Positions 47,919 through 56,774 of a stretch of 64,000 nucleotides of DNA are shown here, one piece after another (within the stretch, counting starts at the first letter, position 1; each line of letters opens with the position of its first letter). Source of the DNA: JACVRW01 sp034664005 (GTDB lineage: Bacteria; Actinomycetota; Thermoleophilia; Solirubrobacterales; Thermoleophilaceae); contig JAXDIL010000042.1 of assembly GCA_034664005.1 (NCBI GenBank), forward strand, positions 1-64,000, read 5' to 3'. Position numbers and translations under genes: made by a program. The notes beneath the pieces were generated by a model that saw only the letters and a program-made list of their open reading frames with translations, was not told the DNA's origin and ran no database searches.

Positions 47919-48466
47919 TACGACGTGCGCTTGCGGGCGCCCGCCCATGAGAGGCCGATGTGGATGTGGTCCATGTGGGCCTCGGTGCGGTTCACGCGCT
48001 TGCGGCGCTTTCCGCGGTCCGTGAAGCAGACGGAGTAGTTGCCCATGCGATCGGCGCCCGACCACCACGAGTGGCAGTTCCAGATGATCTCCTGGATCCC
48101 CATCCGGCGTGCCAGCGCATGCTCGTTCCCGGCGTCGTCGGTGGCCAGCCACAGGTCGATCAGCCGGCGCGCCTCGCGGCGGTCGGCCGGGCTGGCGGCG
48201 TCGAGGTGCCAGTCGATGGCGCGGCCCTCGGCGTGGAGCGAGGCGCTGTTCTTGCCCCAGCGCTCGCAGCGCATGATTCCCCAGAAGGAGCCCTTGGCGT
48301 TCTTCTCGAGCCAGTCGACGAGTGCCAGTGCGCCGGGTGTGGGGTGCTTGCGGCAGTCCCGCGCCTTGTCGTACGCGTAGTCGTCGATCGGCTCGGAGAA
48401 AGCGAGCGCCGACGCCGTCGACACGGACAGCAGGAGAAGGGTCAGGAGGGCGAGCCGGAATCGCAC
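47906..48466 (-). CDS. Exported M15-like (D,D-carboxypeptidase fold) protein
   Basis: 186 residues with a signal peptide (MRFRLALLTLLLLSVSTASA, cleavage near 22). SLHAEGRAIDWHLD fits the SxHxxGxAxD zinc motif of VanY/M15 peptidases, and HMDHIHIGLSW supplies the HxH ligand. Two Cys pairs (RDCRKH/MRCERW and IIWNCHSW/YSVCFTD) may form disulfides. It should be a zinc enzyme acting on peptidoglycan peptides, or a binding-only relative. The match is by motif, not overall length. Confidence 0.72.
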   Translation of the reverse strand: MRFRLALLTLLLLSVSTASALAFSEPIDDYAYDKARDCRKHPTPGALALVDWLEKNAKGSFWGIMRCERWGKNSASLHAEGRAIDWHLDAASPADRREARRLIDLWLATDDAGNEHALARRMGIQEIIWNCHSWWSGADRMGNYSVCFTDRGKRRKRVNRTEAHMDHIHIGLSWAGARKRTSYWAR

Positions 48467-48488
48467 TCCGTCAATATCGGCAGATCTC

Positions 48489-49997
48489 TCAGCGCCCGTA
48501 GACCAGCTTGAGCAGCCGCGCCACGAAGCGGGTGCGCCGCCGGGTGTACGGCATCATGTGGAGGTCCCTCTTCATCGGCGCGAAGGTGGTGACGAGGACG
48601 CTCTGCTTCTTCGTGTACTTGCGGATCCCGTCGGCGCCGTGCCGGGTCCCGAGGCCCGACTCCTTCCAGCCGCCCATCGGCAGCTCGAGCGCCACGTAGT
48701 TCACCTGGGCGTCGTTCACGGTGACGGCGCCCGCCTCGATCCGCCGCGCGAGCCGCTCGCCCTTCGACGCGTCCTTCGTCCACACCGACGCCTGGAGCCC
48801 GTACGGGCTGTCGTTCGCGAGCCGCACGGCCTCGTCGGCGTCGCGCACCTTCATGATCGGGACGGTCGGGCCGAACGTCTCCTCGGTCATGCACGCCATC
48901 GTGTGGTCGACGTCGACGAGCACGGTCGGCTCGAAGAACGTGCCGCCGTTCTGGTCTGACCGCCCGCCGCCGACCAGCACGCGCGCGCCCTGCTCCACCG
49001 CCTCCTTCACGTGGCGTTCCACGATGTCCGCCTGCGGCGGGCTGATCACTGCGCCGAGGTCGGTCGAGCCCGGTCCGCCAGGCGCTCCCTGGCGCAGCTC
49101 GCGCACGCGGTCTGTGACGAGCCGGACGAAGTCGTCGTAGATCGGCTCCTCCACGTACACGCGCTCGGTGGAGATGCAGGTCTGGCCCGCGTTCTGCATC
49201 GAGTAGTGGACCGCCGCGTTGGCGGCGCGCTCGATGTCCGCGTCGGAGCAGACGATCATCGGGTCCTTGCCACCCAGCTCCAGCGCGACCGGGGTGAGCG
49301 TCTGCGCGGCGCGCGCCATCACCTTCTTGCCGGTCGCTGTCGAGCCCGTGAACATCACGAAGTCGACCTCGTCGATCAACGCCTCGGCGGTCTCGCCGTA
49401 GCCCGGCACCACCTGGTAGACGTCGTCCGGCAGCCCGCACTCGCGCAGCATCTCGCCCATCAGCATCGACGTGAGCGGCGTGACCTCGGACGGCTTCAGG
49501 AGCACCGCGTTGCCGGCCATCAGCGCCGGAATGCAGTCACCGAACGAGTTCGTGAGCGGGTAGTTCCAGGGACCGATCACGCCGGCGACCCCGAGCGGCG
49601 CATAGCGCACGATCAGCTTGCGACCCTTGGCGAACGGCGACGCGGTCTTCACGCGCTCCTCCGCGAGGTAGCCCTCCGCGTTCTTCGCCCAGAACGCGAA
49701 CGCGCCCTCCGCGTAGCTCACCTCCGCCAGCAGCGCGTCCTCGTAGGCCTTCCCGGTCTCCGAGACGATCGTGTCGATCACCCGGTCGGCATTGTCCGAC
49801 ACCCACTTCTGGCAACGCTTCATGACGGCTGCGCGGCCGTCGAAGCCGAGCGCCTCCCAGCCCGGCTGAGCGAGCCGTGCGCGGGCCACCAGCGCGGCCA
49901 CGTCCTCGGGCGCCACCACCGGCACCGTCGCGATCACCTTGCCGGTGGCTGGGTTCTCGACCTCGATTGCGGCCGTGTGTAGCTCGGTAGCGCTCAT
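48489..49997 (-). CDS. Aldehyde dehydrogenase family protein
   Basis: 502 residues from the ATG at 49997, normal for the family. GVIGPWNYPLTNSFGDCIPAL (substrate/coenzyme entry), FTGSTATGKKVMARAA (NAD binding), the general base in VALELGGKDPMIV and the nucleophile Cys in QNAGQTCISTERVYVEEP are all present. The pattern is like succinate-semialdehyde or other NAD(P)+ aldehyde dehydrogenases; the substrate is unknown. It overlaps the upstream SDR gene by 4 bp, so the two probably act in sequence, alcohol to aldehyde to acid. Confidence 0.92.
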   Translation of the reverse strand: MSATELHTAAIEVENPATGKVIATVPVVAPEDVAALVARARLAQPGWEALGFDGRAAVMKRCQKWVSDNADRVIDTIVSETGKAYEDALLAEVSYAEGAFAFWAKNAEGYLAEERVKTASPFAKGRKLIVRYAPLGVAGVIGPWNYPLTNSFGDCIPALMAGNAVLLKPSEVTPLTSMLMGEMLRECGLPDDVYQVVPGYGETAEALIDEVDFVMFTGSTATGKKVMARAAQTLTPVALELGGKDPMIVCSDADIERAANAAVHYSMQNAGQTCISTERVYVEEPIYDDFVRLVTDRVRELRQGAPGGPGSTDLGAVISPPQADIVERHVKEAVEQGARVLVGGGRSDQNGGTFFEPTVLVDVDHTMACMTEETFGPTVPIMKVRDADEAVRLANDSPYGLQASVWTKDASKGERLARRIEAGAVTVNDAQVNYVALELPMGGWKESGLGTRHGADGIRKYTKKQSVLVTTFAPMKRDLHMMPYTRRRTRFVARLLKLVYGR

Positions 49998-50797
49998 GGA
50001 TCCCTGAAAGCTATCCGGTTCCGGGCGCCGATCCGCCGAAGGAGCGGCGCCGCGCGCAGGCCGGGACGGCCCGCCAGCGCCAGCGCGCGGGCGCCGAGCC
50101 CGCGCCAGGGCGGGACCGTGCGCACGAGCCGCTTCGAGTCGAGCAGCGCGACCGCGTGATCCGCCACCTCGTCGACCGTGAGGAGACGCGGCCCGGACCA
50201 GTTGATCGCCGCCGCCGGCTCGTCGTCGTGCTCGCGCAACAGCGGCGTGTCCGCGCCGTCCGGGCAGAGCGCGTGGACGGTGATCGGGATGCCCGCGTCG
50301 AGCAGGTCGCCCTGGAGCGAGCCCGTGAAGCCGAGCACCGCGTGCTTCGTGGCGGCGTACATCGCAAGCCCGGGCACCGGCCCGAAGGACGACATCGAGG
50401 CGATGTTGACGATGTGGCGGTTCTGGCCGCCGCCGGCGCGCATCGCGTCCACGGCCGCGCGCGAGCCCCAGACCACGCCGAGCACGTTCACCTCGCAGGT
50501 CAGGCGCACCTGGTCGTCGGAGTGCTCCCACGCCGGCCCGGTCTGCATCACGCCCGCGTTGTTCACCCACACCTCGAGCGGCCCGTGCTCCGCCGCCGCC
50601 CGCGCCGCCGCACGGTGCGCCTCGGGATCGCGCACGTCGAGCTCCATCGAGAGGCCGCCGAGCTCGGCCGCCGTAGCAGCGGCGGCATGTGCGTCCACGT
50701 CGGTCGCGAGCACCGTGTAGCCGCGGCCGGACAGCCGCTGCGCGATCGCGCGGCCGAAGCCCCGTCCGGCACCCGTCACGACCGCAACGCCCGGCAC
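49994..50797 (-). CDS. Short-chain dehydrogenase/reductase coupled to aldehyde dehydrogenase
   Basis: 267 residues. TGAGRGFGRAIAQRLSGRGY, the VNNAGVMQTG motif and the catalytic IASMSSFGPVPGLAMYAATKHA segment (Ser, Tyr, Lys) are intact. The C-terminal ~60 residues (RTVPPWRGLGARALALAGRPG) resemble those SDRs whose last part touches the membrane. It overlaps the aldehyde dehydrogenase start by 4 bp. Together they could oxidise an alcohol. Substrate unknown. Confidence 0.88.
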   Translation of the reverse strand: MPGVAVVTGAGRGFGRAIAQRLSGRGYTVLATDVDAHAAAATAAELGGLSMELDVRDPEAHRAAARAAAEHGPLEVWVNNAGVMQTGPAWEHSDDQVRLTCEVNVLGVVWGSRAAVDAMRAGGGQNRHIVNIASMSSFGPVPGLAMYAATKHAVLGFTGSLQGDLLDAGIPITVHALCPDGADTPLLREHDDEPAAAINWSGPRLLTVDEVADHAVALLDSKRLVRTVPPWRGLGARALALAGRPGLRAAPLLRRIGARNRIAFRDP

Positions 50798-50856
50798 GGC
50801 GCGAGCGTACCAAGTTGGCTGGCCAGCCAGATGGGTCGAGCGGTAGGCTGCGCCGC

Positions 50857-51669
50857 ATGGCGATCGCAGAGGTGAACGGGCAGCGGCTCTACTACGAGGT
50901 GCATGGAGACGGCGAACCGCTCCTCTGCATTCACGGGCTGGCGTGCGACACGCTCGCCTGGATCCCGCAGGTCGAGGCGCTGTCCGCCGCGCACCGCACC
51001 GTCATCTTCGACAACCGGGACGTCGGGCAGTCGTCGATGGCCGAGGGCGACTACGAGATCGCCGACATGGCGCGCGACGCGCTCGCCCTTGCCGACGAGC
51101 TCGAGCTCGACAGCTTCCACCTGCTCGGCGTGTCGATGGGCGGCGCGATCGCGCAGGAGCTCGCCGTCCAGGCGCCCGAGCGCGTGCGCACGCTGACGCT
51201 GGCTGTGACCTTCCCCGCCGGCAGCGCCTACGCCCGGCGGCTCTCGGAGGTCTGGAGCGCGCGCGTCAGGCAGATCAGCCGCGAGCAGCACGTGGACGAG
51301 CTGATGCTGCTGAACCACTCGGAGCCGTTCTTCGAGGACCAGGGGATGGTCGACTTCATCCGCGCAGCGATGCTCGGCAACCCGCACCCGCAGCCGCCGG
51401 AGGCGTTCGGCCGCCAGCTCGCCGCGTGCGGGCGCCACGACGCGCGCGCGGGCCTCGCCGGCCTCACCATGCCGACGCACGTGATCGGCGGCGAGCAGGA
51501 CATTCTCGTGCCCGTCTGGAAGTCGAGGGAGATCGCGTCGCTGATCCCGGGGGCGAAGCTCACCGTCTTGCCCGCGGCGCCCCACGGCCTCTCGCTCGAG
51601 CGCGCCGAGGAGTTCAACGGCGCGGTGCTCGAGTTCATTCGCGAGGCTGCTGCGACCCCCGCGGCCTAG
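50857..51669 (+). CDS. Alpha/beta fold hydrolase
   Basis: 270 residues. LLCIHGLACDTLAW (oxyanion), GVSMGGAIAQELA (nucleophile elbow), the acid Asp in GGEQDILVPVW and the base His in AAPHGLSLE form a full triad. The type is that of 3-oxoadipate-enol-lactonase/haloperoxidase-like esterases; the exact reaction is not known. Its 3' end overlaps the STAS gene by 35 bp in tail-to-tail order, a larger overlap than elsewhere in the window. Confidence 0.88.
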   Translation: MAIAEVNGQRLYYEVHGDGEPLLCIHGLACDTLAWIPQVEALSAAHRTVIFDNRDVGQSSMAEGDYEIADMARDALALADELELDSFHLLGVSMGGAIAQELAVQAPERVRTLTLAVTFPAGSAYARRLSEVWSARVRQISREQHVDELMLLNHSEPFFEDQGMVDFIRAAMLGNPHPQPPEAFGRQLAACGRHDARAGLAGLTMPTHVIGGEQDILVPVWKSREIASLIPGAKLTVLPAAPHGLSLERAEEFNGAVLEFIREAAATPAA

Positions 51670-52018
51670 CCACCTCCGCGACGGCCTCGTCCAGGTCCGT
51701 GTGAACGGGCGCGGCGCGGCCGAACTCCACGATCTCCAACACGCGCGAGACCGGCCTTCCGGGCGGAGCGACTATGTGCAGCTCCTGGCGGTGGCTCCCC
51801 ACCTGGCGGGCAAGCGAGAACAGCATCGAGACGCCGCTCGAGTCCATGAAGTCGAGCCCGCTCATGTCGACCACGACCCCGCGTGCCGAGCTTGGGACCG
51901 CATCGGCTATCTGCTTCCCGGTCGGCACCGCCACGGAGATGTCGAGCTCGCCGGTGAGCTTCACGACCACGACTTCGCCGCGCTCTTCGATGTCCACGGA
52001 AATGAGGTCGTCCATCAT
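51635..52018 (-). CDS. STAS-domain anti-anti-sigma factor
   Basis: 127 residues. VVVVKLTGELDISVAVPTGKQI, then GVVVDMSGLDFMDSSGVSMLFSLARQV is the STAS fold with the phospho-accepting Ser in DSSGVS. Such proteins bind an RsbW-like kinase until phosphorylated. The adjacent SpoIIE-type phosphatase with a kinase-like domain overlaps it by 4 bp and is its natural partner. It would free an alternative sigma factor or another target in response to the phosphatase signal. No sigma factor is adjacent. Confidence 0.9.
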   Translation of the reverse strand: MMDDLISVDIEERGEVVVVKLTGELDISVAVPTGKQIADAVPSSARGVVVDMSGLDFMDSSGVSMLFSLARQVGSHRQELHIVAPPGRPVSRVLEIVEFGRAAPVHTDLDEAVAEVARPRGSQQPRE

Positions 52019-54477
52019 CTCGCCCCCTCATCTTGCCCGAGCCTCCGGCGGAGGCTCACCGTGGTCCCGCCCTCGGCCGGCTCGATCGCGACGTCGTCCA
52101 TCAGCGTCCGCATCAGCTCCAGGCCCCTGCCGTGGTCGTCCTCGCGCTCCGGCCGCCAAGCGCCCCTGTCTCGGATGGCGACCTGGATGTCCTTGCCGTC
52201 ACGGCTGCCCGACACCTCGAAGCGGGCCCCATTGCCGGTCCCGGCGTGCTCGATCGCGTTCGTCGCGGCCTCGCCGCACGCCGTGATGATCTCGGCCACC
52301 TCGAGCTCGTCGGCCCCCGCGTGGCCGAGCCAGCGCCGGAGCATGCTGCGGATCGTGGCGAGCGACCCGGGCTCGGCCGGGAACTCGACCGTGAAGCGGT
52401 CCGGCACGGGCATGTTGTGAAGCGTGAGCAGCGCGACGTCGTCGGCGGCCCCCTCGCTCGGGACCAGCGTGCTGAGCAGGTGGTCGAGCAGGCCCTGCGG
52501 ATCGTCCGGCGCCTCGGTCACGCGCGCGGCGAGCTCGGCAAGGCCGTCGTCGATGTGCTCCCCCGGGCGCTCCACCAGACCGTCCGTGTAGAGCAGGATC
52601 GAGCTGCCCGGCTCGAGCGGCGCGCTGGCCTCCTCGTAGGTGGGGAACGGCAGCACCCCGAGCGGCACCGACGCCTCGCCCGTCAGGAAGCGCGCCTCGC
52701 CGTCCGCGATCACGATCGGCGGCGGGTGCCCCGCGTTCACCCAGCGGACGGTGCTCGCGCCCGGATCGACGATCAGGTACAGCATCGTGGCCATCTGAGT
52801 GTCCTCGGCCTCGGTCCAGAGCAGTCGGTTGAGCCGCTCGACCACGTGCCCGGCGTCGTGCCCCTCGAGTGCGTACGCCCGCAACGCGCTCCGCAGCCGG
52901 CCGACCATCGACGCGCCCGCCAGGCCCTTGCCGGCCACGTCACCCATCACGAGCCCCACCGCACCGCCCGCGATCGGGATCACGTCGTACCAGTCGCCGC
53001 CCACCTCGGCCTCCGAGGCCGCCGGGAGATAGCGAGCCGCCACCTCGAGCCCGGGCAGGTCCGGAAGCCGCTCCGGCAGGAGGCTGCGCTGGAGCGTCTC
53101 CGCGATCCGGTGCTCGCGCTCGTACACGCGGGCGTGCGCGATGGCGAGCCCGACCCGCTCGGCGGCCAGGCGCAGCAGCGTGAGGTCCTCACCCGTAAAG
53201 ACGCGCGCGGGCTCCGCGCCCGCCACGAGCACGCCCGTCACCTCGCCCTCGGCGAGCAGCGGCACGCCGATCAGGGTGTCCTCGCGACCGAGCATCGCCT
53301 CGCGCGACTCCGCCACCCACACGGCGAACTCCTCTCCCTCGGGCTGGTCGCCGGGCGCCGAGGCACCGGGCGTGAGCACGCCCCCCTCGTCGGACAGGTA
53401 GATCGTCGCCGCGCCCGCGTCGAGCACGCCGTGGACCTGCGCCGCGAGATCGCGCAGGATGTTGTCGAGGCTGCGGTGCGCGAGCGCGGCGTCCACGAGT
53501 GCCTGCATGCCGCCCACGAGCCCGGCCATGCGCTCGGCCTCGGCGCGCGCCGCCTGCTCCCTGAGCAGCGCCTCGCGCTCGGCCTGGCGGCGCAGGCGCT
53601 CGGTCACGTCCCTGATGAAGCCGGAGACGAACACCTCGCCGCCCATCTCGACCTTCGAGACCGTCGCCTCGCCCGGGAAGCGGGTCCCGCTGCGGTGCTT
53701 GAACTCGACGTCGAAGCGGGTGGTGGCGAGCGGGTCCTCGCTGGCGACCAGGGCGAGGCGGCGCTCGTCGTGGCGGTCGCCGAACTCCTCCGGCACGATC
53801 AGGTCGCGCATCGCCTTGCCGAGCGCCTCCTGCTCGGTCCAGCCGAACAGGCGCGCGGCGGCGGCGTTCCAGTTCGTGATGTACCCGTCGCGATCGAGCG
53901 TGATGAACGCGTCGGGCGCCGTGTCGAGCACGAGGCGCATCCGCTCCTCCGACTCCTCGAGCTCGCGCGCGTGCCCGTGCAGGCGGCCGAGCAGGCGCGA
54001 GATCAGGAGCCCGGCCACCGCGGGCGTGCCCACGGCGAGTAGCCAGCGGACCACGACGCTGTCCGGGTTCTGCACGGCGAGCACGACGGCGTAGGAGACC
54101 GCGACGATCGCCAGCTGGACGATCGCCTCGCGCAGCGGAAAGAAGTAGAAGGCGTACAGCGCCGTCCACATGTAGAGCAGCGGGTAGAGCGTGGACGGGC
54201 CCGCGTAGTGGTTGGCGAAGCTGATGATCACCGTGCCCGCCACCAGCACCACGTGGATGTGCCACTCGCGCAGGCGGTCGGCGCGCAGCCAGATGATCGC
54301 CGAGATGACGTACGCAATCGACGCGAGCACGATCAGCGCCCAGTCGCGCACCTCCGCGGAGTGCGGGAACGCGAGCGTGAGCAGGCCAAGCGTCGCGCCG
54401 GTGGCGAACAGGTACGCGAGCGAGCGCGCCTTTACACGAACGTCGAACAGCCCCGGCAGCTGACTCACCGGAGGCAC
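52015..54477 (-). CDS. Membrane PAS-GAF-SpoIIE phosphatase with C-terminal anti-sigma kinase domain
   Basis: 820 residues. Order: six hydrophobic helices (~17-160), PAS domain (~175-295; LDTAPDAFITLDRDGYITNWN), GAF domain (~320-465), SpoIIE/PP2C phosphatase (~470-680; GGDWYDVIPI, GDVAGKG, GADDVALLTL metal motifs) and a HATPase_c (~690-815; CGEAATNAIEHAG, HGRGLELMRTLMD). It joins phosphatase and RsbW-like kinase in one chain, so it can both phosphorylate and dephosphorylate STAS proteins. It is encoded directly upstream of its probable STAS substrate with a 4-bp overlap. The N-terminal membrane part resembles MASE-type sensors. Confidence 0.92.
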   Translation of the reverse strand: MPPVSQLPGLFDVRVKARSLAYLFATGATLGLLTLAFPHSAEVRDWALIVLASIAYVISAIIWLRADRLREWHIHVVLVAGTVIISFANHYAGPSTLYPLLYMWTALYAFYFFPLREAIVQLAIVAVSYAVVLAVQNPDSVVVRWLLAVGTPAVAGLLISRLLGRLHGHARELEESEERMRLVLDTAPDAFITLDRDGYITNWNAAAARLFGWTEQEALGKAMRDLIVPEEFGDRHDERRLALVASEDPLATTRFDVEFKHRSGTRFPGEATVSKVEMGGEVFVSGFIRDVTERLRRQAEREALLREQAARAEAERMAGLVGGMQALVDAALAHRSLDNILRDLAAQVHGVLDAGAATIYLSDEGGVLTPGASAPGDQPEGEEFAVWVAESREAMLGREDTLIGVPLLAEGEVTGVLVAGAEPARVFTGEDLTLLRLAAERVGLAIAHARVYEREHRIAETLQRSLLPERLPDLPGLEVAARYLPAASEAEVGGDWYDVIPIAGGAVGLVMGDVAGKGLAGASMVGRLRSALRAYALEGHDAGHVVERLNRLLWTEAEDTQMATMLYLIVDPGASTVRWVNAGHPPPIVIADGEARFLTGEASVPLGVLPFPTYEEASAPLEPGSSILLYTDGLVERPGEHIDDGLAELAARVTEAPDDPQGLLDHLLSTLVPSEGAADDVALLTLHNMPVPDRFTVEFPAEPGSLATIRSMLRRWLGHAGADELEVAEIITACGEAATNAIEHAGTGNGARFEVSGSRDGKDIQVAIRDRGAWRPEREDDHGRGLELMRTLMDDVAIEPAEGGTTVSLRRRLGQDEGAR

Positions 54478-54480
54478 GGC

Positions 54481-54783
54481 CTAGTAAGCGCTGCCGCCGC
54501 CCCGTGCCGAGAGCCGGGCCAGCGCCTCGTGGCATTCCACGACCCGGCGCTTCACCGGGTCCTCGTCGCGCCGGTCGTGGACCAGGTCCCAGGTCTTGTC
54601 CGCGACGTCGCGAGCCGTCTCCGCCGTCGCCTGCTCACAGAGCATCTCGACCAGCTTCAGCTCGAACTCCGCGAGCTGCGCGGCCGGCTCTCCGGGCTCC
54701 ATGCGCGGCAGCGGGTCACGGGTCGCCTCCTTCCACATCTGGGTCGCCATCACGAGGCGGTTGCGCAGCTCCATCTGGTCCAC
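54481..54783 (-). CDS. Hypothetical helical protein, 100 aa
   Basis: From the ATG at 54783, ending 3 bp before the SpoIIE-like gene on the same strand. All-helical, soluble, with heptad-like hydrophobics (LAEFELKLVEMLCEQA). One Cys pair is absent; single Cys at ~49 and ~83. No motif. Possible small adaptor of the phosphatase system by position only. Confidence 0.6.
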   Translation of the reverse strand: MDQMELRNRLVMATQMWKEATRDPLPRMEPGEPAAQLAEFELKLVEMLCEQATAETARDVADKTWDLVHDRRDEDPVKRRVVECHEALARLSARGGGSAY

Positions 54784-54793
54784 GGCGCGCAGG

Positions 54794-55390
54794 CTACTCC
54801 GGCGCGCCGCGCCGGGCAGCGAGCCGTTTCAGCAGCGGGAGCGGGTTGTGAGTCGCGCCGGTGGTGCCGCGCCCGTCGCGCACCTCGAAGTGCAGATGGT
54901 CGCCCCAGCACGACCCCGTGCATCCCACCGCGCCCACGCGCTCGCCCATCCGAACCGAGTCCCCGGGCTCGAGCCGCGTGGGCCGACGCATGTGGAGGTA
55001 TACGAACGTTCGCCTCGCCTCGCGGCTCCAGACAGCGAGGTAGTTGCCGCGGCCGCCGTCGTTCCCCGTCTCCACGACGCGCCCGTCCCGGATCGCCACG
55101 AGCGGAGTGCCGGCCGGAGCGAACACGTCCTGGCCCTCGTGCACGTGGCCGCCGCGGAAAGCGCCGAAGCGCGCGTCGGCCTCGCCCCAGTCCGGCGCGG
55201 CGCGCATCGGGAAGACCGCGTCGGGACGCGCGGCGGCACGCTCGCTCTCGCGTTCGGCGAGCTGTCCGGCGGCCTGGAGCGTGGGCGCGAGAGGAATGAG
55301 CGCGGCGACGGAAAGCAGCGCGCGCGTACCTGAAACGGAAACCCTCGCGGCGCAGCGGGCACCGCCCGCTGCTTGCGCAAGGCGTCGCAT
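54794..55390 (-). CDS. Exported M23 family metallopeptidase
   Basis: 198 residues from the ATG at 55390. A signal-like N-terminus (VSGTRALLSVAALIPLAPTLQA) precedes an LysM-free M23 domain: HEGQDVFAPAGTPLVAIRDG (zinc His and Asp) and GDHLHFEVRDG (HxH). It should cut peptidoglycan cross-bridges outside the membrane. The domain is complete and small. It is divergent from the PhzF gene by 27 bp and follows directly after the helical 100-aa protein in direction of transcription, 10 bp apart. Confidence 0.88.
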   Translation of the reverse strand: MRRLAQAAGGARCAARVSVSGTRALLSVAALIPLAPTLQAAGQLAERESERAAARPDAVFPMRAAPDWGEADARFGAFRGGHVHEGQDVFAPAGTPLVAIRDGRVVETGNDGGRGNYLAVWSREARRTFVYLHMRRPTRLEPGDSVRMGERVGAVGCTGSCWGDHLHFEVRDGRGTTGATHNPLPLLKRLAARRGAPE

Positions 55391-55417
55391 CGAAGTCGCA
55401 GAGCGTAGCGTTGAGCC

Positions 55418-56080
55418 ATGCCGACAGTGCATCTGCTTCGGGTCTTCTGCGCCGAGGACGGCAGCGGCGGGAATCTGCTCGCGGTGTTCCCGAAGGGCGC
55501 CGACGTGCCGGCCGAACGCCGCCAGGCGGTGGCAGCCGACCTGGGCCTGAGCGAGACCGTGTTCGTGGACCACGCTGAGCGGGGTGAGATCCGCATCTTC
55601 ACCCCGGCCGTGGAGCTGGACTTCGCCGGGCACCCGACGGTGGGCACCGCCTGGCTTCTCGGGGCCGACCGGCTGCTCGTGCCCGCCGGTGAGCTCACTG
55701 TCGCGCGCGAGGGAGAGCAGGTCTTCGTGAGCGCTCGCCCGGAGTGGGGGCCGCCGTGGGAGTTCGCGCAACTCGCCAGCGCCGACGCGGTCGAGGCGCT
55801 CGAGGGTCCGCCGGGCGGCCATGACCTGCTCGGCGCGTGGGCCTGGATCGACGAGGACGCCGGCACCGTCCGCGCGCGGATGTTCGGCACGCGCATCGGC
55901 ATCTTCGAGGACGAGGCGACCGGCTCGGCCGCCACGAAGCTGTGCGTGCAGCTCGGCCGCCCGATCGACATCCGCCAGGGCCGCGGCTCGCGCATCCTCG
56001 CCCGGCCGGGCGACGACGGCTTGGTCGAGATCGGCGGCCTCAGCGTCGAGGACGACGTGCGCGACTACGTGCTGCCCTGA
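55418..56080 (+). CDS. PhzF family protein
   Basis: 220 residues, short for PhzF (usually ~260-300). VFCAEDGSGGNLLAVF, the catalytic Glu in GLSETVFVD, then IFTPAVELDFAGHPTVGTAW in the first half and RMFGTRIGIFEDEATGSAATKL in the second mark the two-fold diaminopimelate-epimerase-like fold. PhzF proteins isomerise phenazine precursors, but most are of unknown substrate and no phenazine genes are near. The central linker is shortened. Confidence 0.87.
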   Translation: MPTVHLLRVFCAEDGSGGNLLAVFPKGADVPAERRQAVAADLGLSETVFVDHAERGEIRIFTPAVELDFAGHPTVGTAWLLGADRLLVPAGELTVAREGEQVFVSARPEWGPPWEFAQLASADAVEALEGPPGGHDLLGAWAWIDEDAGTVRARMFGTRIGIFEDEATGSAATKLCVQLGRPIDIRQGRGSRILARPGDDGLVEIGGLSVEDDVRDYVLP

Positions 56081-56087
56081 GCGGAAC

Positions 56088-56702
56088 TCAGGTGGCGCCG
56101 GGTCCGGGCGACATGAACGCGATCGCGGGGCCCACCTCCGCCTCGGGGCGGAGCGTGGCGATCCGGCGCCCCTCCTGCATCGCGTCGCGCGGGCTGCCGA
56201 GGAGGTCGCCGAGCACCGCCGCCGTGCGATCCAGGTCCTCGACGAGGAACGCCAGCCCCCATAGGCGGGCGGGGCCGTCCGGGTCGCGGGCCACGGGTGT
56301 CCCCTCGGGCGCCTGGACCACCTCGAGGATCGGCTCGCCGGCGCGGAAGAACGCCTGCCGGGTGGAGCCCCCGGGAGTGGCGCCCCTGCGCCGGCGGCGC
56401 AGGTCGAAGCCGTCGGCCTCGAGCTCGTCGACGGTCCTGTCGAGGTCGGGTGAGAGCATCACGACGTGGTCCACCCGGAGCGCGCCGTTCAGATGCGCGC
56501 CCGCGGGAGGCACGGCGCCCCGCCCCGCGGCCGGCGGTGGGTCGTCGCCGAGCGTCCAGCCGAGGATCCCGCGCCGCTCGCCCTTCCCCACGAGCCGCAG
56601 CCGCACGCGCGACACCGTGCACACGTCATTCTCGACCTCGAACCCCGCCGCGCTCCAGGCGGCGGGCTCGTCGGCGATCTCGAGCTCGTCGATGCTCGGC
56701 AT
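56088..56702 (-). CDS. VOC (glyoxalase-like) domain protein
   Basis: 204 residues from the ATG at 56702. A glyoxalase-like fold is indicated by LRVDHVVMLSPDLDRTVDELEADGFDLRR and GPARLWGLAFLVEDLDRTAAVLGDLLG, with the metal-ligand-like His in RVDHVV and Glu in PILEVVQAP. The N-terminal ~80 residues differ from the usual VOC and may be a second half that has diverged. Substrate unknown. Its 3' end lies 7 bp from the convergent PhzF gene. Confidence 0.82.
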   Translation of the reverse strand: MPSIDELEIADEPAAWSAAGFEVENDVCTVSRVRLRLVGKGERRGILGWTLGDDPPPAAGRGAVPPAGAHLNGALRVDHVVMLSPDLDRTVDELEADGFDLRRRRRGATPGGSTRQAFFRAGEPILEVVQAPEGTPVARDPDGPARLWGLAFLVEDLDRTAAVLGDLLGSPRDAMQEGRRIATLRPEAEVGPAIAFMSPGPGAT

Positions 56703-56774
56703 GGTCGGGACGCTACCCACCGCGCGCGCCTCACCACTCCGGTGGAACGGCGCGGTAAGGGGTCCGGTTTGGCG

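Noticed and set aside
49998..50858. N-terminal extension of the aldehyde dehydrogenase frame to 789 residues
   Set aside because: The extra part overlaps the well-supported SDR gene in another frame and is Arg/Gly/Ala-rich without a fold.
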